The notes: generated by a model from the sequence alone, not told the origin. 64,000 nucleotides of DNA from Nocardia albiluteola (GCF_018860155.1 NZ_JAHKNI010000009.1:1-64000); one strand, 5' to 3'; counted from the stretch's first letter, positions 37,093 through 47,591 are shown. Numbers and translations: made by a program.

Positions 37093-37097
37093 CAGTG

Positions 37098-37122
37098 CGG
37101 TGGCGGTAGCTTTACCGCACCG
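37098..37122 (+). terminator. Hairpin after the giant effector gene
   Basis: CGGT-g-GCGGTA, loop GCTT, TACCGC-ACCG: a 10-bp stem with one bulged G, beginning 6 nt after the stop. There is no T-tract, so it may be a weak terminator or 3' stabiliser. Confidence 0.5.
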
Positions 37123-37161
37123 GTGTGCAGATATGCCCGGGTGAGGACGTGAAGGGCGATC

Positions 37162-38736
37162 ATGACTCTCGGGATAGACCGTTCGGGCCGTACAGCCGAG
37201 CGGGGCGGGGCGAGCGTGCGACTCGGCCGCTGGCATCGCGGACTGGTGGTGGCGGTGTTGTGCACCATCGGATTCATGACCAGCTTCGACACCGCGGGGC
37301 ACGCCATCGCGGTGCCGACGCTGCTGCAGGAGCTGGGGGACCGGCCCGTACTCCATACGTCGATATGGATTCCGAAGGTGTATGTGCTGGCGTTCACCGC
37401 GTTTCTCATGATCGGCGGCACGCTCGCGGACCGGTTCGGCGCCAAGCGGGTCCTGCTCTGCGGCGGTCTGCTGTTCGTCGGCGGCACCGCCACGCATTTG
37501 GTGCTGGCGATGACCTCGATCCCGCTGGTCGTGGCGCGGGTGTTCATGGGCGCGGGCGTCGCCGCCATGTTCCCGGCCGCACTGTCCATCCTCACGGCCG
37601 TGAGCGACACCGCCCTCGCGCGGGCCGGGGCCGTCACCCTGTGGTCGGGTTCCTGTGCCGCGGGTGTGACCGTCGTTCCACTGGTCAGCGGCCTGATTCT
37701 GAACAACGTGTGGTGGCCTCGGGTGATCGGGTCGGTCGGGGTGGTGGCGATGCTGATGATGATCGGGGTCGCCGTCCTCGTCCCGGCCACACCGGCGGAT
37801 CGGGAGAGCCCGGCGGACTGGCCGGCCACGATCGCGGTGACGCTGGGGATCGGGCTCGTCATGTTCGCCCTGATACAGGCGCCGGATTGGGGATGGAGTT
37901 CGCCACCGGTCATCGGGACATCGGTGGCCGGGGTCGTGATGTCGGTGGTGTCCGCGATCATCCGACGCGGTGGCGCCCTGCCGCACGATTGTTTCGCACG
38001 AGCGGATCCACGCGTCCGGCCGGCCATGTTCGCGTTGGGCACGGCCTGGTTGGCTTTGTTCGGGATCGTGTTCCTGATCGTGCAGTATCTGCAGGCCGTG
38101 CACGGTCATTCACCTGTCGTCGCGGGTTCGGTCATGTTCCTCCCCACGTGCGGTGCGTCCGTGATCGGTGCGAAGCTGGGGTCGAAGGTGCAGCGCCGGT
38201 TCGGGATGACGGCCGCACTCACCATCGGCTTGACGGCGGTCCTGGACGGCCTGGCCATCGGTCTCACCGCCGACGCCCAGGGCGACCTCGGCCCGATCGT
38301 CGCCATGGCGACGGTCGCGTGTGTGGGTTTCGCCATGGTGCTCAGCGTCGCGCTCGATGCGGTGAGTGCGGCCCTTCCGTTGTCGCCCAACGCATCCGCA
38401 TGGGCGGCGACCACAACCGCGGTGCCGTCCAGCGGACTGTTCGGCTTGGCGATCGTCGCCTGCACGGTCGATAGCGGCTATCACGCACACCTCGTGGCGT
38501 CGGGAGAGTCTCTGCCGTTCGGCGGCGTGGTCAGCAGCGAATCGCTCGGCAAGGGGGTGGCGATGGTCGCCTCCGCCGGAGACCGGGACAGACGACAACT
38601 TGCCGCGGCCGTGCAGAACGCGTTCCTGGCAGGCTACCGGCACGGCCTGCTGGCGACCATCGCCATCGTCGCCGCCGTGATGGCGGCGATACTCGTAACG
38701 GCCGCCGGCTCGAGGAGGCCGTGGCGATCTCGTTGA
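37162..38736 (+). CDS. MFS multidrug-type transporter (DHA2-like)
   Basis: A 524-residue integral membrane protein with many hydrophobic helices. After the first helix (GFMTSFDTAGHAIAVPTLL) comes the MFS motif A loop GGTLADRFGAKRVLL. A motif C-like helix follows (GVTVVPLVSGLI). Size and layout fit the 14-helix DHA2 drug:proton antiporter group. ATG 37162 has a GAAGG site 7 nt upstream. It is 70 bp downstream of the giant effector and 21 bp upstream of a sensor kinase, so exporter and kinase are probably co-transcribed. The segment after helix 12 carries a longer extracytoplasmic loop (GYHAHLVASGESLPFGG). The substrate is unknown. Confidence 0.85.
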   Translation: MTLGIDRSGRTAERGGASVRLGRWHRGLVVAVLCTIGFMTSFDTAGHAIAVPTLLQELGDRPVLHTSIWIPKVYVLAFTAFLMIGGTLADRFGAKRVLLCGGLLFVGGTATHLVLAMTSIPLVVARVFMGAGVAAMFPAALSILTAVSDTALARAGAVTLWSGSCAAGVTVVPLVSGLILNNVWWPRVIGSVGVVAMLMMIGVAVLVPATPADRESPADWPATIAVTLGIGLVMFALIQAPDWGWSSPPVIGTSVAGVVMSVVSAIIRRGGALPHDCFARADPRVRPAMFALGTAWLALFGIVFLIVQYLQAVHGHSPVVAGSVMFLPTCGASVIGAKLGSKVQRRFGMTAALTIGLTAVLDGLAIGLTADAQGDLGPIVAMATVACVGFAMVLSVALDAVSAALPLSPNASAWAATTTAVPSSGLFGLAIVACTVDSGYHAHLVASGESLPFGGVVSSESLGKGVAMVASAGDRDRRQLAAAVQNAFLAGYRHGLLATIAIVAAVMAAILVTAAGSRRPWRSR

Positions 38737-38757
38737 CTGCGGAAGGAACCATCGAAC

Positions 38758-40188
38758 GTGCGTGGTCGTCTGCTGATCATGTTCACCGTGCTTGCCGCGA
38801 TCTGCATGAGCCTTCTCGCCGTGGGGATCGGCGCGGAACTGGCGGCCAGTCGGACCCGCGGGATGATGATCGAGCGAATCGAGGACGCCAATCACTTCGC
38901 GGCGCTGTCCGTCGGCGATCCGGTCACCTTGAACGAAGCGGCCCGGGATTATCGCTCCCGCACCGACAACGGTGTCCTGGTGATCGACGCCGGCGGGACG
39001 GTGGTCTGCGACGTCGGAGTGGATCGGCGGGATCCGATGGTGGCAAGCGTCATCGAACGGTCCCAGCGGTTCGAGTCTCCGCCGCTGTCGCTGCCGCGGT
39101 CGCTGCTGCCCTGGAGTCCGAACGTGTTCCTCGTGGCGGAGCCCCTCGGGGCGCCACCGCGGGCCAGAGGGATCGTCATCATCGCGGTATCGACTGCCGC
39201 GACCCGTGGCGCAATCGCTGACGGCTGGATACAGCTGGCGTGTCTCACCGCCACCGCACTGCTGATATTCGGCGGTCTGGCGCTGGTGCTGTCCGGATGG
39301 ATACTGCGACCGGTATCCGAACTGCTGCGCAAGGTCGGCACGCTGACCGCGACGCTGCCCGCACCGGAGGGCCGACCGCCGCGGCCCCGGACCAAAGACA
39401 GTGGGCCACCGGAGATTCGGGAGCTGGCGGATGCGGTGGAGGCGATGACATCGGCGGTGGCCGAGATGGCCGCCATCGAGCGGCGGCATGTGGCGGATAC
39501 CGCGCACTCCATGCGTAATCCGCTCGCTGCCTTGGCCGCTCGGCTCGAAACGTTGCGGCCCCAGATCGCTGGTGGCGGACCGGTCGAATCGACCTTCGAC
39601 AGCATTGTCGTAGAGGTGGATCGGCTGACGGCACTACTGGACGTGCTTCTTGCCGGCGCGGTGGCGCAGGCGCGGAAAACGATAGAGGTCGCGGCAATCC
39701 CCGAGTGGTGTGATGTGGTGCGGGTCGCGGTGGACCGGGTCGATGCGTGGCGCGCCGCATTTGCCCGCGCCGATATGGCTGTGAATATCGAGTTCTCGGT
39801 TCCTACCGCGGCGGCGAGGGTGCCGGCGGAGACACTGTGTCAGATTCTCGATGTCGCATTGAGCAACTCGTCGCGCTACGCCGGAGCCGGCACGCATGCG
39901 ACAGTATCGGTACATGTCGAGTCCGATTCCGTGGTGGTGTCGGTGCGCGACACGGGCATCGGCGTCCCCCAGGACGAGATCGACCTGCTCACCACCCGAT
40001 TCTTCCGCGGTGCGGCCGCCGCTCCGGGTGGTTCCGGGCTGGGTCTGCCGATTGCCGCGACACTGGCTGCGAAACAGGGCGGACTGTTCTTCATCGACTC
40101 CGCCGACCCGCACGGATTGATTGTGACCGTCAGCTTTCCCGCGGTGGCCGACGGCATGGAACCGACATCCGGAGTGTCGAGCAGGTGA
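38758..40188 (+). CDS. Membrane sensor histidine kinase
   Basis: A 476-residue kinase starts at GTG 38758. An N-terminal membrane helix (res ~5-28), a ~130-residue extracytoplasmic sensor with one Cys, a second helix (~160-185) and a HAMP-like linker lead to the dimerisation domain. The phosphoacceptor is H250 in DTAHSMRNPLAAL. The ATP-binding domain has the N box (NSSRYA), G1 (DTGIGV), F box (RFFRG) and G2 (GGSGLGL). No response regulator is adjacent. A close paralogue is encoded at 45605-47077, and the nearest regulator is at 48186. It lies directly after the MFS gene. Confidence 0.9.
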   Translation: MRGRLLIMFTVLAAICMSLLAVGIGAELAASRTRGMMIERIEDANHFAALSVGDPVTLNEAARDYRSRTDNGVLVIDAGGTVVCDVGVDRRDPMVASVIERSQRFESPPLSLPRSLLPWSPNVFLVAEPLGAPPRARGIVIIAVSTAATRGAIADGWIQLACLTATALLIFGGLALVLSGWILRPVSELLRKVGTLTATLPAPEGRPPRPRTKDSGPPEIRELADAVEAMTSAVAEMAAIERRHVADTAHSMRNPLAALAARLETLRPQIAGGGPVESTFDSIVVEVDRLTALLDVLLAGAVAQARKTIEVAAIPEWCDVVRVAVDRVDAWRAAFARADMAVNIEFSVPTAAARVPAETLCQILDVALSNSSRYAGAGTHATVSVHVESDSVVVSVRDTGIGVPQDEIDLLTTRFFRGAAAAPGGSGLGLPIAATLAAKQGGLFFIDSADPHGLIVTVSFPAVADGMEPTSGVSSR

Positions 40189-40279
40189 ACAGAAGGTTCG
40201 CCGCACGGCCTCGGCCTGGCCCGGGCGGCGGTCCTCTCGTAGTCTCCCGACCACAGTGTCGGCGTCGGAATGAGGATGT

Positions 40280-41347
40280 ATGCCGCGGATTGTAGGCAGG
40301 CGGGCGGACGGCGCCGTCGTCGTCGGCGTCGGCGGCGTGTGCGTGGTGGTCGAACCGGAGGCGCTGGACGGTCAGGGCCGTTGGACGGTCGGCGCGGGCG
40401 CGGCCGAGATCCGTCCCGCCTACCTGGCGACGGGGGAGCCCGGGGTGACGTCCGCCGACGACCCGATGCCGCGGAACATGCTGACTGCCGCGCACATCGA
40501 GGCGATTCTGCACTGGGAGGTCGGCTTCGTCGAGGGTGTCCCGGGCGATCCCGCGCGCCCCGGACTGGGCGCCGAGGCCGAGCTGTACCTGCGTTATCGG
40601 CCCGATACCGGTGACGTCTATCTCGAGACCGTTGCGCAGCACACGGATCCGATATTCGCGCGCGAACCGGTCACCGCCCCACCGCACGACCTCGCCGAGC
40701 TTCCGGAGCCCGCTGACGGGGATGCCGACCCGTCACCGCTACACCAGTTCTGCGCGTCCATGTCCTACATCGAGGATCTCTCGGGGGAGGAACTCGTCGC
40801 CGACGCCGCGCAGGACCTGATCGACCGGGTCAGCTACGCCCCCACCGTCGCGGAGTTCTATCCGGCGCTGGCCGGCGCGGTCGCCGTGGGCGACCTGCCG
40901 GACGACGTAGTCGAACTGACCGACGGCTTCGCGCGCGAGGAGATCCTGGACTTCCTGAAAGACGTGGTGGCAGAACTGGATCGGCGCCGCCCGTGGCCGG
41001 ACCCGGCGGTGGTGACGGTGGACCCGCAGGAGTGGCCGTCGATCGGGGCGAGTCGGCTGATCGGCTGGGTAGGTATGTTCACCGACGAACTCGAGTGGGC
41101 GCTGAAGGAGAGCATCGGCGAGGTCCCCGACGACGACCTGCCGTTGTTCGTGCTGCGCCTGCGGGGCGGTCAGATGGTTGCGCTCGTCGGCGACGATCCC
41201 GATCCGGAACGTTTCCTGGTGTTGTTGCCCGAACTCGGCGGCCAGCGCGAACCGCGCGACGTGATCGACTACCTGGCCCGGTACGCGGGCCTGGAGGTCT
41301 CGACCGACGGCCTGGACACCCTTGTCGAGGAGGTGCCGTCACCGTGA
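40280..41347 (+). CDS. Acidic protein of unknown function, first gene of WXG operon
   Basis: A 355-residue soluble protein with no signal peptide, no membrane helix and a high Asp/Glu content. ATG 40280 follows a TGAGGA site. It ends with a 4-nt GTGA overlap into a YbaB-like gene, so it is translationally linked to the WXG operon. I do not recognise the family. An acidic, cytoplasmic protein beside toxin and WXG genes could be an immunity protein or a secretion chaperone, but no known immunity motif was seen and neither role is shown. The C-terminal part has an alternating strand-helix pattern (MVALVGDDPDPERFLVLLPEL). Confidence 0.8.
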   Translation: MPRIVGRRADGAVVVGVGGVCVVVEPEALDGQGRWTVGAGAAEIRPAYLATGEPGVTSADDPMPRNMLTAAHIEAILHWEVGFVEGVPGDPARPGLGAEAELYLRYRPDTGDVYLETVAQHTDPIFAREPVTAPPHDLAELPEPADGDADPSPLHQFCASMSYIEDLSGEELVADAAQDLIDRVSYAPTVAEFYPALAGAVAVGDLPDDVVELTDGFAREEILDFLKDVVAELDRRRPWPDPAVVTVDPQEWPSIGASRLIGWVGMFTDELEWALKESIGEVPDDDLPLFVLRLRGGQMVALVGDDPDPERFLVLLPELGGQREPRDVIDYLARYAGLEVSTDGLDTLVEEVPSP

Positions 41348-41844
41348 TCCACCCCGAGAACCGGCGGCTGGCCGAGCAGACCAGCGAGCTGGTCGACAAC
41401 TTCCAGCAGGCCATGAGCCGGATTGCCGACGCCCGCAGCGCGCAGCGGACGATGACGGCGACGGCGTCGGCCGAGCACGGCCGGATCGTCGTGACGGTCG
41501 ATGTGACCGGTGCGATCACGCGCACCGAATTCTCCGACAAGGTCGCCGATCTACCGTACGGCGCGATCGCCCGCGGCATCGTGACCGCAGCCCAGCATGC
41601 GGCGGCGGAGGTGCGGCGGAAACGGGAGGAACTGCTGGCGCCGTTGCGGGCGTTGCGCGCGCGCATGCCGACGGTCGACGAGCACCTTCCAGGACTGACC
41701 GCGCTGGCGGGGCTGCGCGCCGAGCTGCCCCAGCCGGTGCCCGCCCCGCTCACCCCGCCCTCGGAGCGCGAACAGTACTCCGGCCCCGATTACGGCGACG
41801 ACATGGAACCGCGGCGCCCGGCGCCCGGCATCCTGGATCGCTGA
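41344..41844 (+). CDS. YbaB/EbfC-like protein
   Basis: A 166-residue protein starts at GTG 41344, overlapping the previous stop. The first ~100 residues have the YbaB pattern: a long charged N-terminal helix (ENRRLAEQTSELVDNF), a strand pair with RIVVTVDVTGAIT and a C-terminal helix (AAQHAAAEVRRKREELL). A Pro/Glu-rich tail follows. YbaB/EbfC proteins are small DNA-binding dimers. In actinomycetes they are frequent beside WXG100 genes, where their role is not settled. It pairs with the similar gene at 41869. Confidence 0.8.
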   Translation: MIHPENRRLAEQTSELVDNFQQAMSRIADARSAQRTMTATASAEHGRIVVTVDVTGAITRTEFSDKVADLPYGAIARGIVTAAQHAAAEVRRKREELLAPLRALRARMPTVDEHLPGLTALAGLRAELPQPVPAPLTPPSEREQYSGPDYGDDMEPRRPAPGILDR

Positions 41845-41868
41845 GCCGCAGGACAGACAGGAGCCCTC

Positions 41869-42225
41869 GTGGCCGATAACGAGTTCGACAGTGCCATGGC
41901 GGATTTCCGGGCACAGGTCGCCGATATCACCCGCCTGCGACAGGAACGTGCACAACTCACGGCCACGGCCACCGCCGCGCAGCGCCGGGTGAGCGTGACG
42001 GTGAACGCCGACGGCATCGCCGTCGACGTCCGATTCTCCGGCGCCATCGACGATCTGAGCTACGAGGAGATCGCACAGGCGGTGACCGAGGCGTCGAGGC
42101 AGGCGGTCGCCGATGTTGCCCGGCAGAAGGCCGGACTGCAGGCCTCCGGCGCCGCGGCGCCACGGCCAATGGATCTCGGATCCCTTGCTGCCGTTATGGA
42201 TTCGCTGCGCGATATATTGCGCTGA
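41869..42225 (+). CDS. YbaB/EbfC-like protein, second copy
   Basis: A 118-residue protein starts at GTG 41869 with a CAGGAG site 5 nt upstream. It repeats the layout of its neighbour: N-terminal helix (MADFRAQVADITRLRQER), RRVSVTVNADGIAVDVRF strands, then a helix (EASRQAVADVARQKAGL). Together the two genes could form a heterodimer. It lies between the first YbaB-like gene and the CpnT-like gene. Confidence 0.82.
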   Translation: MADNEFDSAMADFRAQVADITRLRQERAQLTATATAAQRRVSVTVNADGIAVDVRFSGAIDDLSYEEIAQAVTEASRQAVADVARQKAGLQASGAAAPRPMDLGSLAAVMDSLRDILR

Positions 42226-42348
42226 ACCCCCGGGCGATTGTTCAGGCCGCGTTCGGCCGCAGGGCATGTCTGGTTCAAACTCGTACGTTTGTCTGATTGT
42301 TACGCACGGACGGCAGTCGAGCTTGGGCCAAGGGGTGGTGAATCGCCG

Positions 42349-44328
<1,980 letters not shown>

Positions 44329-44347
44329 AGTACCGAGGAGATAACAC

Positions 44348-44671
44348 ATGGCCGGCCAGATCGAGCTCGACCCGACCAAGCTGAAGGCAGCCGCCGAGCG
44401 GTCGAAGTCCATCGCCGACGCCATCGGCACGGCGCGCACCGCTCTGTTGCAAACCCTTACCGCCAACGGAAGCCCCTGGGGCAGCGATAGTTTCGGTGAC
44501 AAGTTCGCCAAAGGTGATCAGGGGTACGTGGCCGCGCGCGACAGTCTGCTCGCGGGCATGGCCAACCTGGCTGGGACGTTCGAGCAGATCTACCAGGGGC
44601 AGGTGGACGCCGCGAACTCCTTCGCGGAGACCGAGACCGTCCGGACCAAGCAGTTGGCGGCCGTTGCCTGA
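44348..44671 (+). CDS. WXG100 family type VII secretion protein
   Basis: A 107-residue protein with two long helices joined by the SPWGSDSFGDKF turn (WxG motif), the classic size and shape of EsxA/EsxB proteins. ATG 44348 has a GAGGAG site. These proteins form antiparallel helical dimers and leave the cell by ESX systems without a cleaved signal. It is the last gene of the operon that begins at 40280 and probably pairs with the CpnT-like protein just upstream. Its stop is 4 nt from the stop of the convergent TAXI gene. Confidence 0.92.
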   Translation: MAGQIELDPTKLKAAAERSKSIADAIGTARTALLQTLTANGSPWGSDSFGDKFAKGDQGYVAARDSLLAGMANLAGTFEQIYQGQVDAANSFAETETVRTKQLAAVA

Positions 44672-44675
44672 CGAT

Positions 44676-45617
44676 TCAGCGGTGTGCCCGGCGATAGGCT
44701 CGGATGGCGCCGGGGTGTAGCCGGACCGGCCACGTATCTATCAGCGATCCGTCGTCCATGAACTGCGACCCGGCGGAGCCGTCGACGAGCTGATGCGAAT
44801 GGCGTAGCAGTAGGTCGGTGAGGCTCTCCGCGGCGGCGTCCGGCAGGTGCGGATCGACCACCAACAATACGGACACGCCGATGGTGTGATACTGAGCGGG
44901 AAGCTGGTAGATATCCTGGCTGATCTGCACTCGATCGTAGAACGAAGGATAGCGCCGGCGCAGCGGAGCGGTCACATCGTCCAGATCCAGAAGCCTCGTG
45001 GTGCGGGAGATTTCCAGTTCCGGGGTGGGTATCCCGCCGAGCCAGACGACCGCGTCGACGCTCCGATCACGCAGCGCCGCAACCGAATTCTCCAGAGGCA
45101 GGTAGCTGACCCGGATATCGTCGCCCGGCCGCAACCCCGCGGCCTGCAGCATCCGCATGCCGGTCAGTGATGCTCCGGATCCCTTGGCGCCCAACACGAT
45201 CCGCGCACCGCGAAGGTCGGCCAGGTGCCGCACGGGACTGTCGGGCCGCACCACGACCTGCGTGTATGCCTCGTACAGGTTGCCTACCGCGCGGCATCGG
45301 GTGATATGCGGAGTGACCGCGTCGGCCATGACCAGCGCGGCGTCCACGCGACGCCCGGTCAGCAGGTGCAGATTGTCCATCGCCCCCAGGCTGGGCACTT
45401 CCTGAATCCGCACCCCGCTGCCCGCTGCGGCGGCCACCAGCACGTCACGGAACATTCGGGTCGGCCCCATCGAACCGATGGCGATCCGGATCGGGAACGG
45501 ATCGGGATCGCGCTCGGGCGTAGCGAACGGGACGCCGATCGCCCCGGACACGGCTCCCGCGGTCAGTGTGAGGAAGGTCCGCCGCCCGATCCCGGCGGAC
45601 CGGTTCACCGCGCGCAC
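44676..45617 (-). CDS. TAXI-type periplasmic solute-binding protein
   Basis: A 313-residue exported protein starts at GTG 45617, overlapping the upstream kinase gene by 13 nt. The N-terminus has a twin-Arg signal-like segment (GRRTFLTLTAGAVSGAIGV). The mature part follows the TRAP-associated TAXI family: IAIGSMGP start, LLTGRRVDAALVMAD, a hinge (GARIVLGAKGSGAS) and VDAVVWLGG. No TRAP membrane subunits are nearby. Coupling to a kinase suggests that it delivers a ligand signal to the sensor instead of serving transport. Confidence 0.85.
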   Translation of the reverse strand: MRAVNRSAGIGRRTFLTLTAGAVSGAIGVPFATPERDPDPFPIRIAIGSMGPTRMFRDVLVAAAAGSGVRIQEVPSLGAMDNLHLLTGRRVDAALVMADAVTPHITRCRAVGNLYEAYTQVVVRPDSPVRHLADLRGARIVLGAKGSGASLTGMRMLQAAGLRPGDDIRVSYLPLENSVAALRDRSVDAVVWLGGIPTPELEISRTTRLLDLDDVTAPLRRRYPSFYDRVQISQDIYQLPAQYHTIGVSVLLVVDPHLPDAAAESLTDLLLRHSHQLVDGSAGSQFMDDGSLIDTWPVRLHPGAIRAYRRAHR

Positions 45618-47077
45618 GGTTCGCTCCCGCGCCCTGCCGGTGATCGTGTCGTTGCCGCATCGGCAAACGCCGTGCCCGCCAACGGCATACGCAGGATCAG
45701 GCGCAGCCCGCGCGGGTCGGCCGGCTCGAGCAGCAGGGTGGCCCCGTGCCGGTGCGCGAGCGCGGCAGCGATGGTGAGCCCCAGGCCCGACCCTCCTGCC
45801 GCCGCGCCCCGCCCGCGGAAGAACCGCTCGGTCAGGCGTGCGATATCCGCCGCGGGCACCCCGGTTCCGTCATCGGTGACCGAGACGGTCACCGCGCCGG
45901 GCTCGCGCCGGACCAGCACCGTGGTGCTCGCCCCGTCTCCGGCGTAGCGGCACGAGTTGCTCAGTGCCACATCGAGAATCTGAATCAGCGCGCTCTGCGG
46001 GAAGGCGGTCTCGGCCGTGGGCGCGGGCGTGTCGAGCCGTAGCGTCCGCCCGGCCTTCGCGAAGGCCGAATGCCACGCGTCCACCCGGTCGGCGGCGGCG
46101 AGCGGCGCGTCGCACCCGGCGGTGTCGCTGTCGGTGCCGGTACCGGCGCGGCCGAGCTGAGAATCGGTGGGTGTCTCCGCGACCGCCAGGGCCAGCAGCC
46201 CGTCCAGCAGCGCGGTGAGCCGGTGCACCTCCCGCACCGAGCCCTGGAAGTTCACCTCGGCCTCACCCCGCACCGCAGGCTCCAGGGACTCCAGTCGAAT
46301 TGCCAACGCGGCCAGTGGGTTACGCATCGCGTGCGCGGTATCGGCGACGAGCTGACGCTGCGCGTCGACCGAGTCGGCCACCGTCAGCGCGAGGGTGTCC
46401 ACCGAACGGGCCAGCGCGCGAATCTCCGGCGGACCGTTCTGTGCGTCTTCGATGGGGCGATCGTCCCCGCGCGGGGTGGGCAGTGCCGCGGTCAGCTCGC
46501 TCACCACGTGTGACAGCCGGTCCAGTGGACGCAGAATCCATTGCGCCAGACGCAGAGCCAGGACGGTGGACGCCCCGAGCGCGATCAGTGCCCCGGCGAG
46601 GATGCCGCACCAGCCGGCTCCGATGTCCGCGCGTGCGCCGGCGGTGTTGACGACGAGCAGGACGGCCCCGCGCATCTGTTCCGGGTCGCCCCAGTGTCGT
46701 GTGACGAGTATGTGCGCCGGACCCCAGGGCCGCAGCGAATCGATTGCCGGACCCGGTAACTCGTTGGCGCCGGCCTCGGACAGGGCCGTTCGCACCGTGC
46801 GATCCTGCAGGTGTACGCCCGTGTTGCAGCGCACCCGGCCCATGGCGTCGACCAGCACCAGATCCTCGCCGTACAGGTCGTGAAAGCGCTGTGCCTGCGG
46901 GCACAGCTTATTCTTGTTGCTGGTAGACATGGCCGCGAACCGGTCGGCGTCGCGGGTGCGCTCCAGCACGAGCTCCCGGGTGCGGCCGGTGGCGATGGCC
47001 TGCGCGAACGGAACGGCGAAGCACGTCACCGCGATTGCCGCCAGCAGGAGCAGAATGGTCAGGAGCCGTCGACGCAT
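45605..47077 (-). CDS. Membrane sensor histidine kinase, paralogue of the one at 38758
   Basis: A 490-residue kinase. I place the start at ATG 47077 (MRRRLLTILLLLAAIAV), with GAGGG upstream; the open frame continues further but lacks a plausible N-terminus. It has two membrane helices around a ~125-residue sensor containing two Cys, a HAMP linker (WILRPLDRLSHVV), phosphoacceptor H249 in DTAHAMRNPLAAL, N box (NSCRYA), G1 (DDGTGV), RFFRG and GGSGLGL. Motifs and layout closely match the 38758 kinase, so the two arose by duplication. It is in one operon with the TAXI binding protein. The regulator at 48186 is the nearest candidate partner. Confidence 0.9.
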   Translation of the reverse strand: MRRRLLTILLLLAAIAVTCFAVPFAQAIATGRTRELVLERTRDADRFAAMSTSNKNKLCPQAQRFHDLYGEDLVLVDAMGRVRCNTGVHLQDRTVRTALSEAGANELPGPAIDSLRPWGPAHILVTRHWGDPEQMRGAVLLVVNTAGARADIGAGWCGILAGALIALGASTVLALRLAQWILRPLDRLSHVVSELTAALPTPRGDDRPIEDAQNGPPEIRALARSVDTLALTVADSVDAQRQLVADTAHAMRNPLAALAIRLESLEPAVRGEAEVNFQGSVREVHRLTALLDGLLALAVAETPTDSQLGRAGTGTDSDTAGCDAPLAAADRVDAWHSAFAKAGRTLRLDTPAPTAETAFPQSALIQILDVALSNSCRYAGDGASTTVLVRREPGAVTVSVTDDGTGVPAADIARLTERFFRGRGAAAGGSGLGLTIAAALAHRHGATLLLEPADPRGLRLILRMPLAGTAFADAATTRSPAGRGSEPCAR

Positions 47078-47516
47078 ACGCCCTCGGTCACCCGAGCGCT
47101 TCAGGCGGTGAAACCGATGTGGATGCTGCCGGCGTGCGCTGCCTCCGCCCTCCATCGACGGTAGCCGTCTGCATCGTCGTCCCAATGCCTTTCGATCCGC
47201 GGAACCGGCGGTCGAGGCTGGCCCATCGTCAGTCAACACAAGATGTTCGCTAATGTCCAGTGAACTCGGTTTCCGCTGGTACCAGCCGTATTAGGGCGAG
47301 ACGCCCGACCGTATCGGTATGGCGGTGGCCGGACTGGATGGACCGAGACAGGTGAACAGCGCGCGAACAAACGTATCCGCAGGATTCCTGGGACGCACAG
47401 GCCGTGCCGTATGCCTAGCCTTCGCGATCGAAGAAGGTGTCGAGGAGTGCGTGTTCCGCGCCTCCTGGCGAAGCTGGTCGCGAATGGTTCGGTGGTGTAT
47501 TTATCAATTGAATCAA

Positions 47517-47532
47517 AACTTCTCAAGAAGTT
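47517..47532. promoter_or_regulatory. Perfect 7-bp inverted repeat, likely operator
   Basis: AACTTCT-CA-AGAAGTT lies in the AT-rich part of the intergenic region, upstream of the coiled-coil and response-regulator genes. Its size fits a dimeric regulator. The protein that binds it is unknown; the neighbouring OmpR-type regulator is a candidate. Confidence 0.55.
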
Positions 47533-47591
47533 CTAAAGATTGCCAAGGAAATCAAGAATTATCCAGCCTTTCATAATTATTTATATTCGGG

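Noticed and set aside
36283..38109. 608-codon minus-strand open frame across the end of the giant gene and the MFS gene
   Set aside because: It spans two real plus-strand genes and a hairpin. Long runs of Arg, His and Asp show it is non-coding.
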